Counted from the first letter of the stretch, positions 42,722 to 52,800 are shown. The stretch is DNA of 64,000 nucleotides from Rhizobium ecuadorense (GCF_001187535.1 NZ_LFIO01000958.1:91613-155612); one strand, 5' to 3'. The notes: a model not told the origin generated them from the letters alone. A program made the numbers and translations.

Positions 42722-43999
42722 TCAATTCTTCCCGACGCCGCAGGCGGCGTGATAGTCGGCGAGGCTCTTCGTCACTCTCCAGATCAGAACCTCTTCCGGA
42801 TCGAGCGGCGCGTCTGCGAAATGCTGCGCGGCCGACATATGCTGCCAAAGCAATGGCAGCGGTACGGATTGCCCGCGAAGGGCCTCGCACAGGCGCCGGA
42901 CGGCGTCTTGCGCTTCAGCCGACGCCCAGTAGTAACGGATGCGGTCGGAGAGCGAGTAATGCCGCAGCCAACGCATCTCGGCCTCTGTGCCGTGGTAGTG
43001 GCGGCGCCAATTGCCCGGCTGATCGAGCATCAGCGCTTCCATCGCCGCATAGAGCGGACGCTGGCCGTAGTCGGGCAGGAGGTCCGAAGCGATCGCATCA
43101 AGCGCATAGAGGGCCTCGCGCAGGACAAAGGTCAGTTCGGGACCGACTTTCAGAATCGGAAACCCGTCCTTCACCAACGCGGCCAACGGCCCGGTGCCCT
43201 GATAATCCGTCGAGTGGGCCTCGAACACGAATTGCGGCTCCTCGCCGAGCACCGATTGCAGCGCCTCTATCTTGCTGCTGTCGTAAAAAATGACGTTGTG
43301 ATTGCCGAACTCGACACCCGGCTGAACGACCAGGCCGATCGCCCGGCCAAACGCTTGCCCGAGTCCGGCCTCCGCGAAGATCCGGCGGTGGACTTCGATC
43401 GTCTTCAGCGCCGCCGCGGCAGCCGTCGGTTCGATCGTTGTCAGGGCATGATCGGCCCCGCCCGGCGGCGGCACTTCGGTGCCGATGACGTAAACCGGCA
43501 TTGCGCCGCCGGACTTCCAGGCCGAAGCCTCGGCGACTGCGGCAAGCCGGGCGGCGCGATGGGCGGTGGTTTCGTCGTCGAGCGCCGTCGGCTCGCCCTT
43601 GCAGCCCATCGAGGCATCGAGGTGAATCTTGCGAAATCCAGCGTCGACATAGGCAGCAACCATTTTCTCCGCTTCGGCCATGGCCTCTTGCACCGGGCGG
43701 TCGCGCCACGGATTTGGGCCGAGATGGTCGCCGCCGAGAACGATGAATTCTTCGGGGCACCCCTCCTCCGCCGCAATCGTCATGACGAGCGACGCGAAAT
43801 CGCTCGGCGTCATCCCGGTATAGCCGCCGAGGTGATTGACCTGGTTGCAGGTCGCCTCGATCAGCACCGTGCTTTGCTGTTGCCGCCCGTGCCGAAGCGC
43901 GGCGCGAAGTACGATCGGATGGGCTGAACATACCGAGGTCACGCCGCTGGGATGGCCTTCGACCCTCAGCCCGGCCAGTTCGTTGAGATGCACCCGCAT
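42722..43999 (-). CDS. GatZ/KbaZ-like protein, probable D-tagatose 6-phosphate 4-epimerase
   Basis: 425 residues from ATG 43999, sharing a base with the kinase stop. TIM-barrel family once described as a non-catalytic tagatose-bisphosphate aldolase subunit: TVLIEATCNQVNHLGGYTG, LGGDHLGPNPW, KIHLDASM and VFEAHSTDYQ are hallmarks. Related Agrobacterium proteins convert D-tagatose 6-phosphate to D-fructose 6-phosphate (EC 5.1.3.40). No GatY-type aldolase partner is present and a PfkB kinase is coupled upstream, favouring the epimerase role. Confidence 0.85.
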   Translation of the reverse strand: MRVHLNELAGLRVEGHPSGVTSVCSAHPIVLRAALRHGRQQQSTVLIEATCNQVNHLGGYTGMTPSDFASLVMTIAAEEGCPEEFIVLGGDHLGPNPWRDRPVQEAMAEAEKMVAAYVDAGFRKIHLDASMGCKGEPTALDDETTAHRAARLAAVAEASAWKSGGAMPVYVIGTEVPPPGGADHALTTIEPTAAAAALKTIEVHRRIFAEAGLGQAFGRAIGLVVQPGVEFGNHNVIFYDSSKIEALQSVLGEEPQFVFEAHSTDYQGTGPLAALVKDGFPILKVGPELTFVLREALYALDAIASDLLPDYGQRPLYAAMEALMLDQPGNWRRHYHGTEAEMRWLRHYSLSDRIRYYWASAEAQDAVRRLCEALRGQSVPLPLLWQHMSAAQHFADAPLDPEEVLIWRVTKSLADYHAACGVGKN

Positions 44000-44976
44000 C
44001 ACGACCGCCTTTCCGTTGCGGCGATAAACGCATCGAGTTCGGAGCGGGTGCCGGCACCTTCCATCGGGCCCAGCACCATCACGTTGCGGGCGCCGGCGGC
44101 CGACGCATAGGTCAGCGCCTGCTGGGGAGACATTCCGAGCCGCCGGCAGGTGAGATAGGCGCCGCCGAAGCAGTCGCCGGCGCCCGTGGGATCGACCTCC
44201 TGAACTAGAAATGCCGGGGCGTCGATGCGGTCTCCCTGGTGGGCGAAATAGGTTGCGCCGTCGGCTCCGCGCTTCAGCACGATCTCCTTGACGCCAAGCT
44301 CGAACAGGCGGCGGATCGCTGCCGCTTCGCCTTCGACACCTGCGGCACGCTCAAGCTCCTCTCCGGACGGCAGAAGCAGATCGGCGGCGGCGACAAGCCT
44401 GGCAAAGCGGCGCTCGGTATCCTCGTCGAGCTTCAATTCCTTGCGGATGTTCGGATCGACCGAAAGCGTTCCCCCGCGCGCCTTGACGATGTCGACCGCC
44501 TTGTCGATCACCGCGCGGGCACTCGGGACCGACAGAGCGGAGCCCATCACGTGAAGATGTCCGCTCCGATCGATCAGATCGCTGACCACTTGGGACCAGC
44601 CGAAGCGCGCGGCTGCCGAGGTGGCGATGTTGTAGACGAAATCTCTGGAGCCATCCTTCCGGTAGCGAACGAAAGCGCTTCCCGAGGGATAGTCGGGATC
44701 GATCGAGATCGCCGAGATATCGACGCCGTCGCGTTTGAGGCGATCGGTATTGACCCGGCCGAAATCGTCATCGCCGACGGCGCCCACCATCGCGGCCTGA
44801 CCGCCGAGCCGTCCGCATTGCGAAATGAAGATCGCCGGCGCGCCGCTCGCAAACGGACCGACCAGCGGCTGGGCTTCGCGGAATCCGTCTCCAACCGTCG
44901 TTGCGACGATCTCGACGAGGATCTCCCCGACGCAAACCGTGGGACCAAGCGCGTCCGGAGCCAGTATTGATGCCAT
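43999..44976 (-). CDS. PfkB-family sugar kinase, probable tagatose kinase
   Basis: 325 residues from ATG 44976 (AGGA 6 bases upstream); an in-frame TTG at 44982 is less likely. PfkB signatures: SQCGRLGGQAAMVGAVGDDDFG near residue 53 and VDPTGAGDCFGGAYL near residue 255 with catalytic Asp. Coupled to the GatZ-like gene by TGATG. Together they suggest D-tagatose to D-tagatose 6-phosphate to fructose 6-phosphate; substrate is inferred from this pairing. Confidence 0.85.
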   Translation of the reverse strand: MASILAPDALGPTVCVGEILVEIVATTVGDGFREAQPLVGPFASGAPAIFISQCGRLGGQAAMVGAVGDDDFGRVNTDRLKRDGVDISAISIDPDYPSGSAFVRYRKDGSRDFVYNIATSAAARFGWSQVVSDLIDRSGHLHVMGSALSVPSARAVIDKAVDIVKARGGTLSVDPNIRKELKLDEDTERRFARLVAAADLLLPSGEELERAAGVEGEAAAIRRLFELGVKEIVLKRGADGATYFAHQGDRIDAPAFLVQEVDPTGAGDCFGGAYLTCRRLGMSPQQALTYASAAGARNVMVLGPMEGAGTRSELDAFIAATERRS

Positions 44977-45006
44977 GTGCAATCCTGCTTTCGATCCCTG
45001 TTGTCT

Positions 45007-46221
45007 TTAACTCAGTGCCGATTGGACCGGCGCACCGTCCTCGCTGCCGAACTCCTCGTTCTCAAGCGACAGAAAGCGCTGGTGCAGCATGCATGCGGCC
45101 CCGAAGGCGGAACCGAACTCCGCATCATCGTCCACGACGATCTCCGGCGTGGGGAAAGCGATGTTCTGGCCTTCCGACATGTGGACCGCCACGCGGGCGG
45201 CCACCATCGGATAGAGGGATGCCACCGAGCCGCCCAGCACGATCCTGTCCGGGTCGAGCAGGCGACAGGCCTGCAGCAGTGCATAGGCGAGATGGCGCGA
45301 CCAGGTTTCGGCGATATTGACCGCGGCCGGGACACGATCGCGAACGTCGCCAAGGAAGTCCTGCAGATCGGCGTCCTCGCGCCCGACGGCCTCACGATAT
45401 TGCCTGATCAGCACCTCGCGGCCGATCAGCTGCTCGAACTTCTGGCCGCCGCTTCCCGGCACCAGCGTGTGGCCGATTTCTCCCGCCAGGCCGTGGCCGC
45501 CGCGAAACAGCTTGCCATCGATCATGATGCCGCCGCCGACGCCCGTTTCCATTAGCAGGAACAGGGTCACCCCTGCGGCACCGTGGCGATAGCTGTCGCC
45601 GATCGCAAAGGCGTTGGCGTCGTTTTCGACCGCGATCGGGACGGCGGCCGGGAAGGCGGATCGGCCGATCTCCTTCAACGGCACATCTCGCCAGCCGATG
45701 AGCGGTGCCAGGGTGACGAATCCATCCGGCCGGATGTGGGCCGGCGTCGATATGCCGAGACCCTTGCACCTTTCGATCATGCTTTTCGCCATCGCGCCGA
45801 TGATGAGCTCGATACCCTGCGCCACCGCCTCCTGCACCGTCGAAGAGGGCGTGTCGAACGCCATTTTCCGACATGCCCGAACGTCGGCGGAGAGATCGAC
45901 GACGGCTGCCGATATATGCTCGACGCCAATCTCGATGCCGACGAAGAAGGCGGCGTCGGGAACCAGTTCGAGCATGATGCCGGGACGGCCGGCACGGGAA
46001 TGTTCCAGGCGCGGCTTGCCGCTCTCCTCCGACTCCCGGACGAACCCGCCTTCCGTCAGTTCGCCGACGATCTCCCCCGAGGATGAGCGGTTCATACCGA
46101 GCTTGCGAGCGAGATCGGCTCGGCTGAGGCTTCGGTGGGCGTAGATCGTCTGCAAGGCGGCGACGATATTGTTCTGCCGGATCCTGCGCGGCGAACTTCC
46201 GATGGAGACGGTGTCGTTCAT
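45007..46221 (-). CDS. ROK-family transcriptional regulator
   Basis: 404 residues. N-terminal winged helix (QNNIVAALQTIYAHRSLSRADLARKLGMNRSSSGEIV) and a ROK sugar-kinase-like domain (GIEIGVEHISAAVVD, VENDANAFAIG, ETGVGGGIMIDG, GGHGLAGEIGH). The zinc-binding cysteine cluster of typical ROK proteins is not seen; the GEIGH His is present. Separated by 30 bases from the kinase, so it heads that operon and probably autoregulates it together with the divergent transporter. Confidence 0.9.
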   Translation of the reverse strand: MNDTVSIGSSPRRIRQNNIVAALQTIYAHRSLSRADLARKLGMNRSSSGEIVGELTEGGFVRESEESGKPRLEHSRAGRPGIMLELVPDAAFFVGIEIGVEHISAAVVDLSADVRACRKMAFDTPSSTVQEAVAQGIELIIGAMAKSMIERCKGLGISTPAHIRPDGFVTLAPLIGWRDVPLKEIGRSAFPAAVPIAVENDANAFAIGDSYRHGAAGVTLFLLMETGVGGGIMIDGKLFRGGHGLAGEIGHTLVPGSGGQKFEQLIGREVLIRQYREAVGREDADLQDFLGDVRDRVPAAVNIAETWSRHLAYALLQACRLLDPDRIVLGGSVASLYPMVAARVAVHMSEGQNIAFPTPEIVVDDDAEFGSAFGAACMLHQRFLSLENEEFGSEDGAPVQSALS

Positions 46222-46282
46222 ATTTCAATTCCCTTCAAGCCGCCCACCCTTACACGACTGGAACAGGCTGTCAGAAGGATAA

Positions 46283-47167
46283 TCAGGGCCGCGCGTTTGT
46301 GGCGCGGCGACGCTTGGCCTCGTCATATTTCAGCTCGATGTAGCGCTTTGCGTGGGCGGCAAGCGGATCATTATCCTCCCAGGTATCACGCCAGATCGCG
46401 CAGGCGAGCGACAGGCCTTCATCGACGACCGTCGTCGAGAAGCTTTCGAACACAATGTCTCTGTCGTAGCCGATGTCGAGCAGGGCGTCGAAGATCAGAT
46501 CGAAGTCGATGACGCCGTCGCCGAGATAGCCGCGATTGCTTTCGCCGATGTGGAAGTAACCGATCTTGTCGCCGGCAAGACGGATGGCGGCGGCCGGATT
46601 GGCTTCTTCGATATTCATGTGGAACGTATCGAGATGGAGACGAACATGCGCCGATCCCGTCTCGGAGATGAACTTGAGCCCCTGGGCCGTGGTGTTCAGC
46701 AGGTTCGTCTCGAACCGGTTGACCACCTCCAGCACGAGATCGACATTCGCCTGCCTGGCGACCTCGCCGGTCGCGGCGATCGCGGCGACGCTGTTGTCCC
46801 AGCCCTTCTTCGTCGGCTGACGATTGTACTTGGTGTGCGCGGAATAAAGAATCCCGCCGAGCTTGTTGCCGCCGATATCGCGGACCGCACGAACGGCATC
46901 GGCCAGCGTCTGCCTTCCCGCGTTCACCGCTGCAGCGTCCTCGCTCGATACGTCCTTGTCGAGCGGCAGACCCATGGTCACGCCGATTTCCACATCCAGA
47001 GACTGGGCCAGCCTTGCCAGCCGATCGAGATTGAATTTCTCGGGGCGCAGATAGGCAAATTCGATGGTGCGATATCCGTGTTCGGCGGTCTTGTTGAGGG
47101 CCATCTCCAGCCCTTCCTGCGTTTGGCCGCCTGTCCATACAAATGAATGGATACCCAATCGACGCAT
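46283..47167 (-). CDS. D-tagatose/D-psicose 3-epimerase-type TIM-barrel isomerase
   Basis: 294 residues with GGAGGAAAA upstream. Xylose-isomerase-like barrel. Metal ligands appear as E147, D180, H206 and E241, the same spacing as E152, D185, H211 and E246 of Pseudomonas cichorii tagatose 3-epimerase. It would epimerise ketohexoses at C3 (tagatose/sorbose, fructose/psicose) or L-ribulose/L-xylulose. Upstream of the ROK gene and divergent from the ABC transporter operon. Confidence 0.87.
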   Translation of the reverse strand: MRRLGIHSFVWTGGQTQEGLEMALNKTAEHGYRTIEFAYLRPEKFNLDRLARLAQSLDVEIGVTMGLPLDKDVSSEDAAAVNAGRQTLADAVRAVRDIGGNKLGGILYSAHTKYNRQPTKKGWDNSVAAIAATGEVARQANVDLVLEVVNRFETNLLNTTAQGLKFISETGSAHVRLHLDTFHMNIEEANPAAAIRLAGDKIGYFHIGESNRGYLGDGVIDFDLIFDALLDIGYDRDIVFESFSTTVVDEGLSLACAIWRDTWEDNDPLAAHAKRYIELKYDEAKRRRATNARP

Positions 47168-47461
47168 AGGTTTTCCTCCGCGATACTCCCGTGATTATGG
47201 ACAGTGCTATGTCATTTAGTTTGGTAACACAACAAATAATTTTTGGAACGGCTTTTTGCTGCCTCGCAAACTTTCCTTGCATTGCAGCATTTTAACTCGA
47301 CTACCATTGCTACCACTCCCTTTGACGAGATTAGTTCTCGCAAAATTCAATGGGATAGACGATAGATTTGCATGTTTAGACAACAAATATTGCGCTGTTG
47401 GCTTTTTTGGCCTACACAAGCACCGGCGAAATAATCTCGCTGCTATCTGGGAGGATTGGAA
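47168..47461. promoter_or_regulatory. Divergent promoter region, epimerase and ABC transporter
   Basis: A 290-base AT-rich gap. ACAACAAATA is repeated at 47229-47238 and 47380-47389, possible regulator sites, and TGGTAAC at 47222-47228 matches half of the LacI-type operator at 41089. TTGACG (47332-47337) could be a rightward -35 element but no good -10 follows. Confidence 0.4.
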
Positions 47462-48895
47462 ATGCACTATGCTTTGAAGGCTAGCGCGCTTGCGCTGACG
47501 CTCGGCCTCGCCACGACTGCTTCGCCGGCCCGGGCTGATTTCTGGTCTGACGCCGGGGCTAAATACAAGGGCGTGACGCTGCACGGCGTCACCGAAAGCA
47601 CCCCGCCATCGAACTACATCAAGAACGTGCTCGCGCCGGAATTCGAAAAGAAGACCGGCATCAAGGTCGAAATCGAGACGACATCCTGGGATCAGATGTA
47701 CGACAAGGCCATCAAGGACATGGAAGCCAAGACCGGCATCTACGACATGGTCTATATCGAGCAGGACATCATCTATTCCTATCTCGCCAGGAATTTCCTC
47801 GTTGACATCACCAAGACGCTGAAGGACCAGCCGGATCTGAAGGCGCCGACCTACGACGATACGAACTTCACCAGCTTCGCCGACTACTTCAAGGATGCCA
47901 ACGGCGATCTCTTCGGCACGCCGATGGAAGCTTTCCTGAAGACATATCTCTATCGCAAGGATCTCTTCGACGATCCGAAGATCAAGGAGGCCTTCAAAAA
48001 GGAGGCCGGCAAGGACCTGAAGCCGGCGACCACCCACGAGGAATACACTGAGATCGCCGAGTTCTTCACCAAATACGGCAAGGACAACGGCCTGGAGCTC
48101 TGGGGTACGACCGCTCAGGCCCATACGGGCCATCCGGCGTCCTGGTACGAATTCTTCGAATCCATCGTGCCGACGTTCGGCGTCTATAATTGGGGCATCG
48201 ACGCCAAGAACAATTATGCGGCGACGGTCGAACACGGCGGCACGATGAACGGCGACAAGGCGAAGGCCGCGTTGAAATACTGGCTGCACCTGCGCGACAT
48301 CGCTCCGCCGGAATCGACGCAGTCGACCTGGACGGAGACGGCAACAACCTTCGCGGCCGGCCGCGTCGCTCAGGGGCTGATCTACGGTGAGAATGCCGCG
48401 TGGATTGCAAGCGATGCCGCGCAGTCGAAGGTTGTGGGACAGGTCGGGTTCGCACTGCCGCCGCTCGAGCCGGGCGTGCTGGACGATGCGAAAGCCGGAA
48501 AGGGCTATATCGGCTACTACGATGGCGGCGCCTTCGGCGTGCCGGTCACGTCGAAGAACAAGGAAGCGTCGCTGCTGTTTCTCGAATTCATCGGCCAGAA
48601 CGAGGTGCAGCCCGACTGGGCCATCGCCGCGCCGCGCATCACCAACAAGGCAACGTTCGACGATCCCAAGGTGAAGGAGATGGACACCAAGCTCGGCGGC
48701 TTCTACACGATGCTGAAGGACGAGGGCAAACTCTTCGCCGGCGCTCCTCCCTACCCCTTCCATGCGCAGGTGCGTGAAGCGACCGCTCCGATCTTCTACG
48801 ACATCCTGACCGGCAAGATCGCCCCCGATGAAGGCCTCGACCAGATGGCGGCCAAGGCCGAAGAAGAACTGACATCGCTCGGCTATCGCAAATAA
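47462..48895 (+). CDS. ABC transporter sugar/polyol-binding protein (CUT1)
   Basis: 477 residues from ATG 47462 (GGGAGGA 6 bases upstream). Cleavable signal peptide: basic start, hydrophobic core [12 protein letters not shown], probable cut after PARA. Mature part is a family-1 solute-binding protein ([46 protein letters not shown]). Somewhat long for CUT1, as seen in sorbitol/mannitol-type binding proteins. Periplasmic receptor for the transporter encoded by the next genes. Confidence 0.93.
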   Translation: MHYALKASALALTLGLATTASPARADFWSDAGAKYKGVTLHGVTESTPPSNYIKNVLAPEFEKKTGIKVEIETTSWDQMYDKAIKDMEAKTGIYDMVYIEQDIIYSYLARNFLVDITKTLKDQPDLKAPTYDDTNFTSFADYFKDANGDLFGTPMEAFLKTYLYRKDLFDDPKIKEAFKKEAGKDLKPATTHEEYTEIAEFFTKYGKDNGLELWGTTAQAHTGHPASWYEFFESIVPTFGVYNWGIDAKNNYAATVEHGGTMNGDKAKAALKYWLHLRDIAPPESTQSTWTETATTFAAGRVAQGLIYGENAAWIASDAAQSKVVGQVGFALPPLEPGVLDDAKAGKGYIGYYDGGAFGVPVTSKNKEASLLFLEFIGQNEVQPDWAIAAPRITNKATFDDPKVKEMDTKLGGFYTMLKDEGKLFAGAPPYPFHAQVREATAPIFYDILTGKIAPDEGLDQMAAKAEEELTSLGYRK

Positions 48896-48909
48896 ACATC
48901 CTCCCCGAC

Positions 48910-48936
48910 TGACGGGTCGTGTCCTACGACCCGTCA
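48910..48936 (+). terminator. Hairpin between binding-protein and permease genes
   Basis: Perfect 10-bp stem TGACGGGTCG / CGACCCGTCA with 7-base loop, 14 bases after the stop, followed by TCTTTCG. Typical of a partial terminator or 3'-stabilising hairpin that raises binding-protein mRNA over permease mRNA. Confidence 0.7.
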
Positions 48937-48992
48937 TCTTTCGCTTCCTGCGTGGGGCGGACGTCGACATCAGGTTCAATGGGGGATAGGCG

Positions 48993-49868
48993 ATGCATTC
49001 GCAGAAGCTCGGGTGGCTGTTGCTGTCACCGACCATAGTGATCCTCGGGCTGTTCGGGATCTTTCCGTTCATCTACGTCCTCTGGGTCTCGTTCCATGCA
49101 TGGAACCCGTTCGCGGCCAATCCGGGCATGGTCTTCAACTGGTCCGACAACTATCGGCGGCTCGTCTTCGACGCGCAGTTCCTGGCCTCGCTCGGCATCA
49201 CCCTGGCATTCGTCTTCTTCGCGGTCGTGTCGGAGCTGGTCCTCGGCTATGTCCTCGCCCAGGCGCTGCTCAAGGATTTTCCAGGGAAAGCGGTGTTTCG
49301 CACCATCCACACCCTGCCGCTGATCATGGCGCCGATCATCGTCGGCTCCGTGTGGAAGCTGATGACCACACCGTCGATCGGCATCATTCCCTATCTTCTC
49401 AGGAGCTGGTTCGGCTACGATCTGAATATCGGCCAGAGTGCTGCCGCAGCCTTCACCGTCACGGTGATCATGGACATCTGGCACTGGACGCCACTCGTCA
49501 CCCTTTCGCTGATCGCCGCCCTGGTCTCGCTGCCGCCGGATCCGTTCGAGCAGGCGCAGATCGATGGCGCGGGCAAGCGTCAGATCTTCTGGCACATCAC
49601 GCTTCCGCTGATCCGCCCGGCGCTCATCGCCACGGTGTTCATCCGGCTGATGGATGCGCTGCGCACCGTCGACGAGGTCCTGATGCTGACCGGCGGCGGC
49701 CCGGGTTCATCGACCCGCTACATCGGCGTCCATATTTTCAGGGAAGTCTTCCCCAAGACGAACTACGGCTACGGTTCGGCGATCTCGGTCATCGTCCTTT
49801 ACCTCACCATCGTCGTCTGCTGGCTGCTCTATGTCGGCCTGATTGCGCCCCGTGTGAAGAGAGGCTGA
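48993..49868 (+). CDS. ABC transporter permease, MalF-like (CUT1)
   Basis: 291 residues with GGGGGATAGG upstream. Six membrane spans; the EAA loop is EQAQIDGAGKRQIFWHITLP, which contacts the ATPase. N-terminus LGWLLLSPTIVILGLFGIFPF is typical of the first permease of sugar transporters. Forms a heterodimeric channel with the next gene product. Confidence 0.94.
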   Translation: MHSQKLGWLLLSPTIVILGLFGIFPFIYVLWVSFHAWNPFAANPGMVFNWSDNYRRLVFDAQFLASLGITLAFVFFAVVSELVLGYVLAQALLKDFPGKAVFRTIHTLPLIMAPIIVGSVWKLMTTPSIGIIPYLLRSWFGYDLNIGQSAAAAFTVTVIMDIWHWTPLVTLSLIAALVSLPPDPFEQAQIDGAGKRQIFWHITLPLIRPALIATVFIRLMDALRTVDEVLMLTGGGPGSSTRYIGVHIFREVFPKTNYGYGSAISVIVLYLTIVVCWLLYVGLIAPRVKRG

Positions 49869-49872
49869 CGCG

Positions 49873-50709
49873 ATGAAGACGCAGAACCCCTGGCTGCCGG
49901 TCGTGCTGTGGATCCTGATCAGCCTCGCGACGCTTTTCCCGATCTACTGGCTGTTCGTCATATCGGTGAAACAGCCCTTCGACCTGTTCTCGACGCCCGA
50001 CGTCGTTCTCCGCAGCTTCTTCTGGAAGAACTACCAGGATGTGCTGACCAATCCGACCTTGCGCCGATACATGCTCAACTCGATGATCATTTCGTCGGGC
50101 AATGCGCTGCTCGTCACGACGCTCGGCTTTTTTGCCTGCTACGCGCTGACGCGCTTCGACCTCGCCGGCAAGGAAAGCATCTTCTTCTGGACGATCACCA
50201 ACCGCATGGCGCCTCCGGCGGTCTTCCTGCTGCCGCTTTTCCTGCTGCTGACGCAGGTCTACAAAATCGGCGACTTCTCGCTCGCCGATTCCCGGCTGGG
50301 CATGATCCTTGTCTACTGTTCCTTCAACCTTCCTTTCGCCATCTGGACGCTACGCCCGACCGTCGAAGGAATTCCGAAGGAGTTGGACGAAGCCGCCTAT
50401 ATGGATGGCGCAAGCCCATGGACCGTCCTCTATGACATCATCTTTCCCCTGGCACGGCCAGGGCTTGCGGTGACGCTGATCCTGACCTGGGTATTTGCGT
50501 GGAACGAATATCTGCTGGCCGCGACGCTCACCAACTTCAATGCGCGGACCCTGACCACCGGCCTGTCGGAATATGTGACGACCACGGGCACGGCCTGGGG
50601 GATCATGGCCGCGATTTCGATGCTGACATTGGTTCCGGCGCTCATCGTCTTTTCGGTGGTGCAGCGCCACATCGTGGCCGGCCTGACTTTCGGTGCGGTG
50701 AAAGGGTGA
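49873..50709 (+). CDS. ABC transporter permease, MalG-like (CUT1)
   Basis: 278 residues, 4 bases after the first permease. Six spans; YWLFVISVKQPFDLF near the N-terminus and EAA loop EAAYMDGASPWTVLYDIIFP. Second half of the inner-membrane channel. Confidence 0.94.
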   Translation: MKTQNPWLPVVLWILISLATLFPIYWLFVISVKQPFDLFSTPDVVLRSFFWKNYQDVLTNPTLRRYMLNSMIISSGNALLVTTLGFFACYALTRFDLAGKESIFFWTITNRMAPPAVFLLPLFLLLTQVYKIGDFSLADSRLGMILVYCSFNLPFAIWTLRPTVEGIPKELDEAAYMDGASPWTVLYDIIFPLARPGLAVTLILTWVFAWNEYLLAATLTNFNARTLTTGLSEYVTTTGTAWGIMAAISMLTLVPALIVFSVVQRHIVAGLTFGAVKG

Positions 50710-50713
50710 AGCC

Positions 50714-50920
50714 ATGATCTCTCCATCAGAAAACAACCCACGCAAGCCGGGATTTCTGCCGATCGAAACGAACTGGTTCGACCGGCTCTTCATCTCGGTG
50801 GTGATCTGGGTCGCGCTCTCGCTGTTCTGGATGCGGTTCATCGAGCCGTACGGGCTTTCCGTATGGTGCGCGGCGGCAATCTCGGCGGTTTTCGGCACCT
50901 ATATCGTCTGGAAGGGATGA
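50714..50920 (+). CDS. Small two-span membrane protein of the ABC operon
   Basis: 68 residues, 4 bases after the permease, with AAGGGTGAAG upstream. Two hydrophobic segments (LFISVVIWVALSLFWMRFI and WCAAAISAVFGTYIVW). Similar short membrane proteins occur in polyol/glycerol ABC operons of rhizobia (DUF2160-like genes in glp operons), but I do not recognise a named family. Possibly an accessory transporter subunit. Confidence 0.75.
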   Translation: MISPSENNPRKPGFLPIETNWFDRLFISVVIWVALSLFWMRFIEPYGLSVWCAAAISAVFGTYIVWKG

Positions 50921-50924
50921 GCCG

Positions 50925-50960
50925 ATGGCTTCCGTCAACACACAAGCCGCGCTGTTTTAG
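50925..50960 (+). other. 11-codon mini-ORF before the ATPase gene
   Basis: ATG 50925 to TAG 50960 encodes MASVNTQAALF; GGGATGAG lies just upstream. Its stop lies 12 bases before the TTG start of the ATPase gene. Could couple translation, or be chance. Confidence 0.25.
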
Positions 50961-50972
50961 GGAGGAACGACA

Positions 50973-52034
50973 TTGGCAAATGTACAGGTTAGCGACGTCA
51001 CCAAGAGATATGGCGCGCTTCAGGTGATGCATGGCGTCAGCGTCGACATCGACGACGGCGAATTCGTCGTGCTGGTCGGTCCCTCCGGATGCGGCAAATC
51101 CACCCTGCTGCGGATGATTGCCGGTCTCGAGACCGTCAGCGGCGGGGACATTCGGATCGGCGGCCGTGTCGTCACCAACGCTCCGCCGAAGGAGCGCGAC
51201 ATCGCGATGGTCTTCCAGAGCTACGCGCTCTACCCCCATAAGACGGTGGCCGAGAACATGGGCTTTCCGCTGAAGATGGCCCGGCGCCCCAAGGCGGAGA
51301 TCGACGAAAAGGTCGGCAGAGCGGCCGAGATCCTCGACCTGACGCGCTATCTCGACCGCTATCCGAAGCAATTGTCGGGCGGGCAGCGTCAACGCGTGGC
51401 GATGGGCCGCGCCATCGTCCGCGATCCGCAGGTCTTCCTGTTCGACGAGCCGCTGTCCAATCTGGACGCCAAACTTCGCGTCACCATGCGTGTCGAAATC
51501 AAGGAGCTTCACCAGCGGCTGAAGACCACCACCGTCTACGTCACCCACGATCAGATCGAGGCGATGACGATGGCGAGCAAGATCGTGGTGATGCGCGACG
51601 GCAGGGTCGAGCAGATCGGCAAGCCGCTCGATCTTTACGACTTCCCGGTTAACCTCTTCGTCGCCGGCTTCATCGGCAGCCCATCGATGAACTTCCTTCA
51701 GGGTCGCGTTGCGCCACGCGACGGCAGGAAAGTCGTCGTCACCGACCAGGGCGTCGCCCTTCCCATTGAAAACACCAATGCGGATGACGGACGGGCCGTC
51801 ACCTACGGCATCCGGCCGGAGCACATCACGATCGGCGAGGACGGCGTTCCTGTGGAGGTATCGGTGTTCGAGCCCACCGGCTCCGAGACATTGATCTTCG
51901 GCCGCACGGGAGGCGTGCCGATCGACGCGCTGATCCGCGAGCGCATCGAGGTGGCGCCCGGACGGACGATGTACTTCCACATCGATCCCCGGCGTGCGCA
52001 TATCTTCGATCGCGAAACGGGCCAGAGACTGTAA
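50973..52034 (+). CDS. ABC transporter ATPase, UgpC/MalK type
   Basis: 353 residues with a TTG start, supported by GGGAGGAACG 4-13 bases upstream and no nearby ATG. Walker [13 protein letters not shown]-loop [10 protein letters not shown], signature [14 protein letters not shown], Walker [12 protein letters not shown], switch His in VTHDQ, and a C-terminal TOBE/OB regulatory domain (residues 240-353). Energises the transporter encoded upstream. Confidence 0.95.
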   Translation: MANVQVSDVTKRYGALQVMHGVSVDIDDGEFVVLVGPSGCGKSTLLRMIAGLETVSGGDIRIGGRVVTNAPPKERDIAMVFQSYALYPHKTVAENMGFPLKMARRPKAEIDEKVGRAAEILDLTRYLDRYPKQLSGGQRQRVAMGRAIVRDPQVFLFDEPLSNLDAKLRVTMRVEIKELHQRLKTTTVYVTHDQIEAMTMASKIVVMRDGRVEQIGKPLDLYDFPVNLFVAGFIGSPSMNFLQGRVAPRDGRKVVVTDQGVALPIENTNADDGRAVTYGIRPEHITIGEDGVPVEVSVFEPTGSETLIFGRTGGVPIDALIRERIEVAPGRTMYFHIDPRRAHIFDRETGQRL

Positions 52035-52046
52035 GGGGAGGCGACC

Positions 52047-52772
52047 ATGGATTTTAATGGAAAGACGGTCATCGTGACCGGCGCCGGCAAAGGCATCGGA
52101 CGCGAAATTGCGCGCATGCTCGTCGAACGGGGTGCGCAGGTCGTCGCTCTGACCCGCAGTGCCGCCGACGTCGACGCGCTGCGAGTGGAACCGGGCTGCC
52201 GCGCCATCCAGGTCGATCTCGCCGACGCCGAGGCGACGAGGAAGGCGGCGATCGCCGCTTTGCCCGCGGATTTCCTCGTCAACTGCGCCGGCACCACCGA
52301 ATTGCAGCCGTTCCTGGATACGACAGTCGAAGCGTTCGATCGTCTTGTCGCGGTCAACACCCGTGCGCCGATGATCGTGGCGCAGGAATATGCCCGTTTC
52401 CTGATCAAGGAGGGCCGCAAGGGCGCCATCGTCAACGTCTCGTCGGTCGCCTCCTTCATCGGCATCCCCGACCACGCTGCCTATTGTGCCTCGAAGGGTG
52501 GATTGGACGGTTTGACGCGGGTCATGGCAAAGGAGCTTGGGCCGCACAGCATCCGCGCAAACGGCGTCCACCCGACGGTGACGCTGACGCCAATGGCGGT
52601 GAAGGCATGGAGCGATCCCGAAAAGGCGGCCGGGATGAAACAGCGCATTCCGGTCGGCCGGTTCGCCGAGCCGGAAGATATCGCCGAGGTCGTGCTTTTC
52701 CTGCTCTCCGATCAGGCGGCGATGGTGAACGGGATATCGATGCCGGTGGACGGCGGTTATATGATTGCGTGA
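52047..52772 (+). CDS. Short-chain dehydrogenase, L-xylulose reductase (DCXR)-like
   Basis: 241 residues with GGGGAGG upstream, 12 bases after the ATPase. TGAGKGIGREI, NCAGTTELQPF, VNVSSVAS, YCASKG, and the stretch PTVTLTPMAVKAWSDPEKA align well with mammalian dicarbonyl/L-xylulose reductase. Would interconvert xylitol and L-xylulose or a related polyol/ketose pair. Last gene of the transporter operon, so it probably acts on the imported polyol. Confidence 0.87.
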   Translation: MDFNGKTVIVTGAGKGIGREIARMLVERGAQVVALTRSAADVDALRVEPGCRAIQVDLADAEATRKAAIAALPADFLVNCAGTTELQPFLDTTVEAFDRLVAVNTRAPMIVAQEYARFLIKEGRKGAIVNVSSVASFIGIPDHAAYCASKGGLDGLTRVMAKELGPHSIRANGVHPTVTLTPMAVKAWSDPEKAAGMKQRIPVGRFAEPEDIAEVVLFLLSDQAAMVNGISMPVDGGYMIA

Positions 52773-52800
52773 GGCCGGCAGCGCTGCGTCTTTTCCGGAT

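Noticed and set aside
47216..49072. 618-codon minus-strand frame opposite the binding protein
   Set aside because: Antisense to a binding protein with signal peptide and ribosome site; sequence has no family features.
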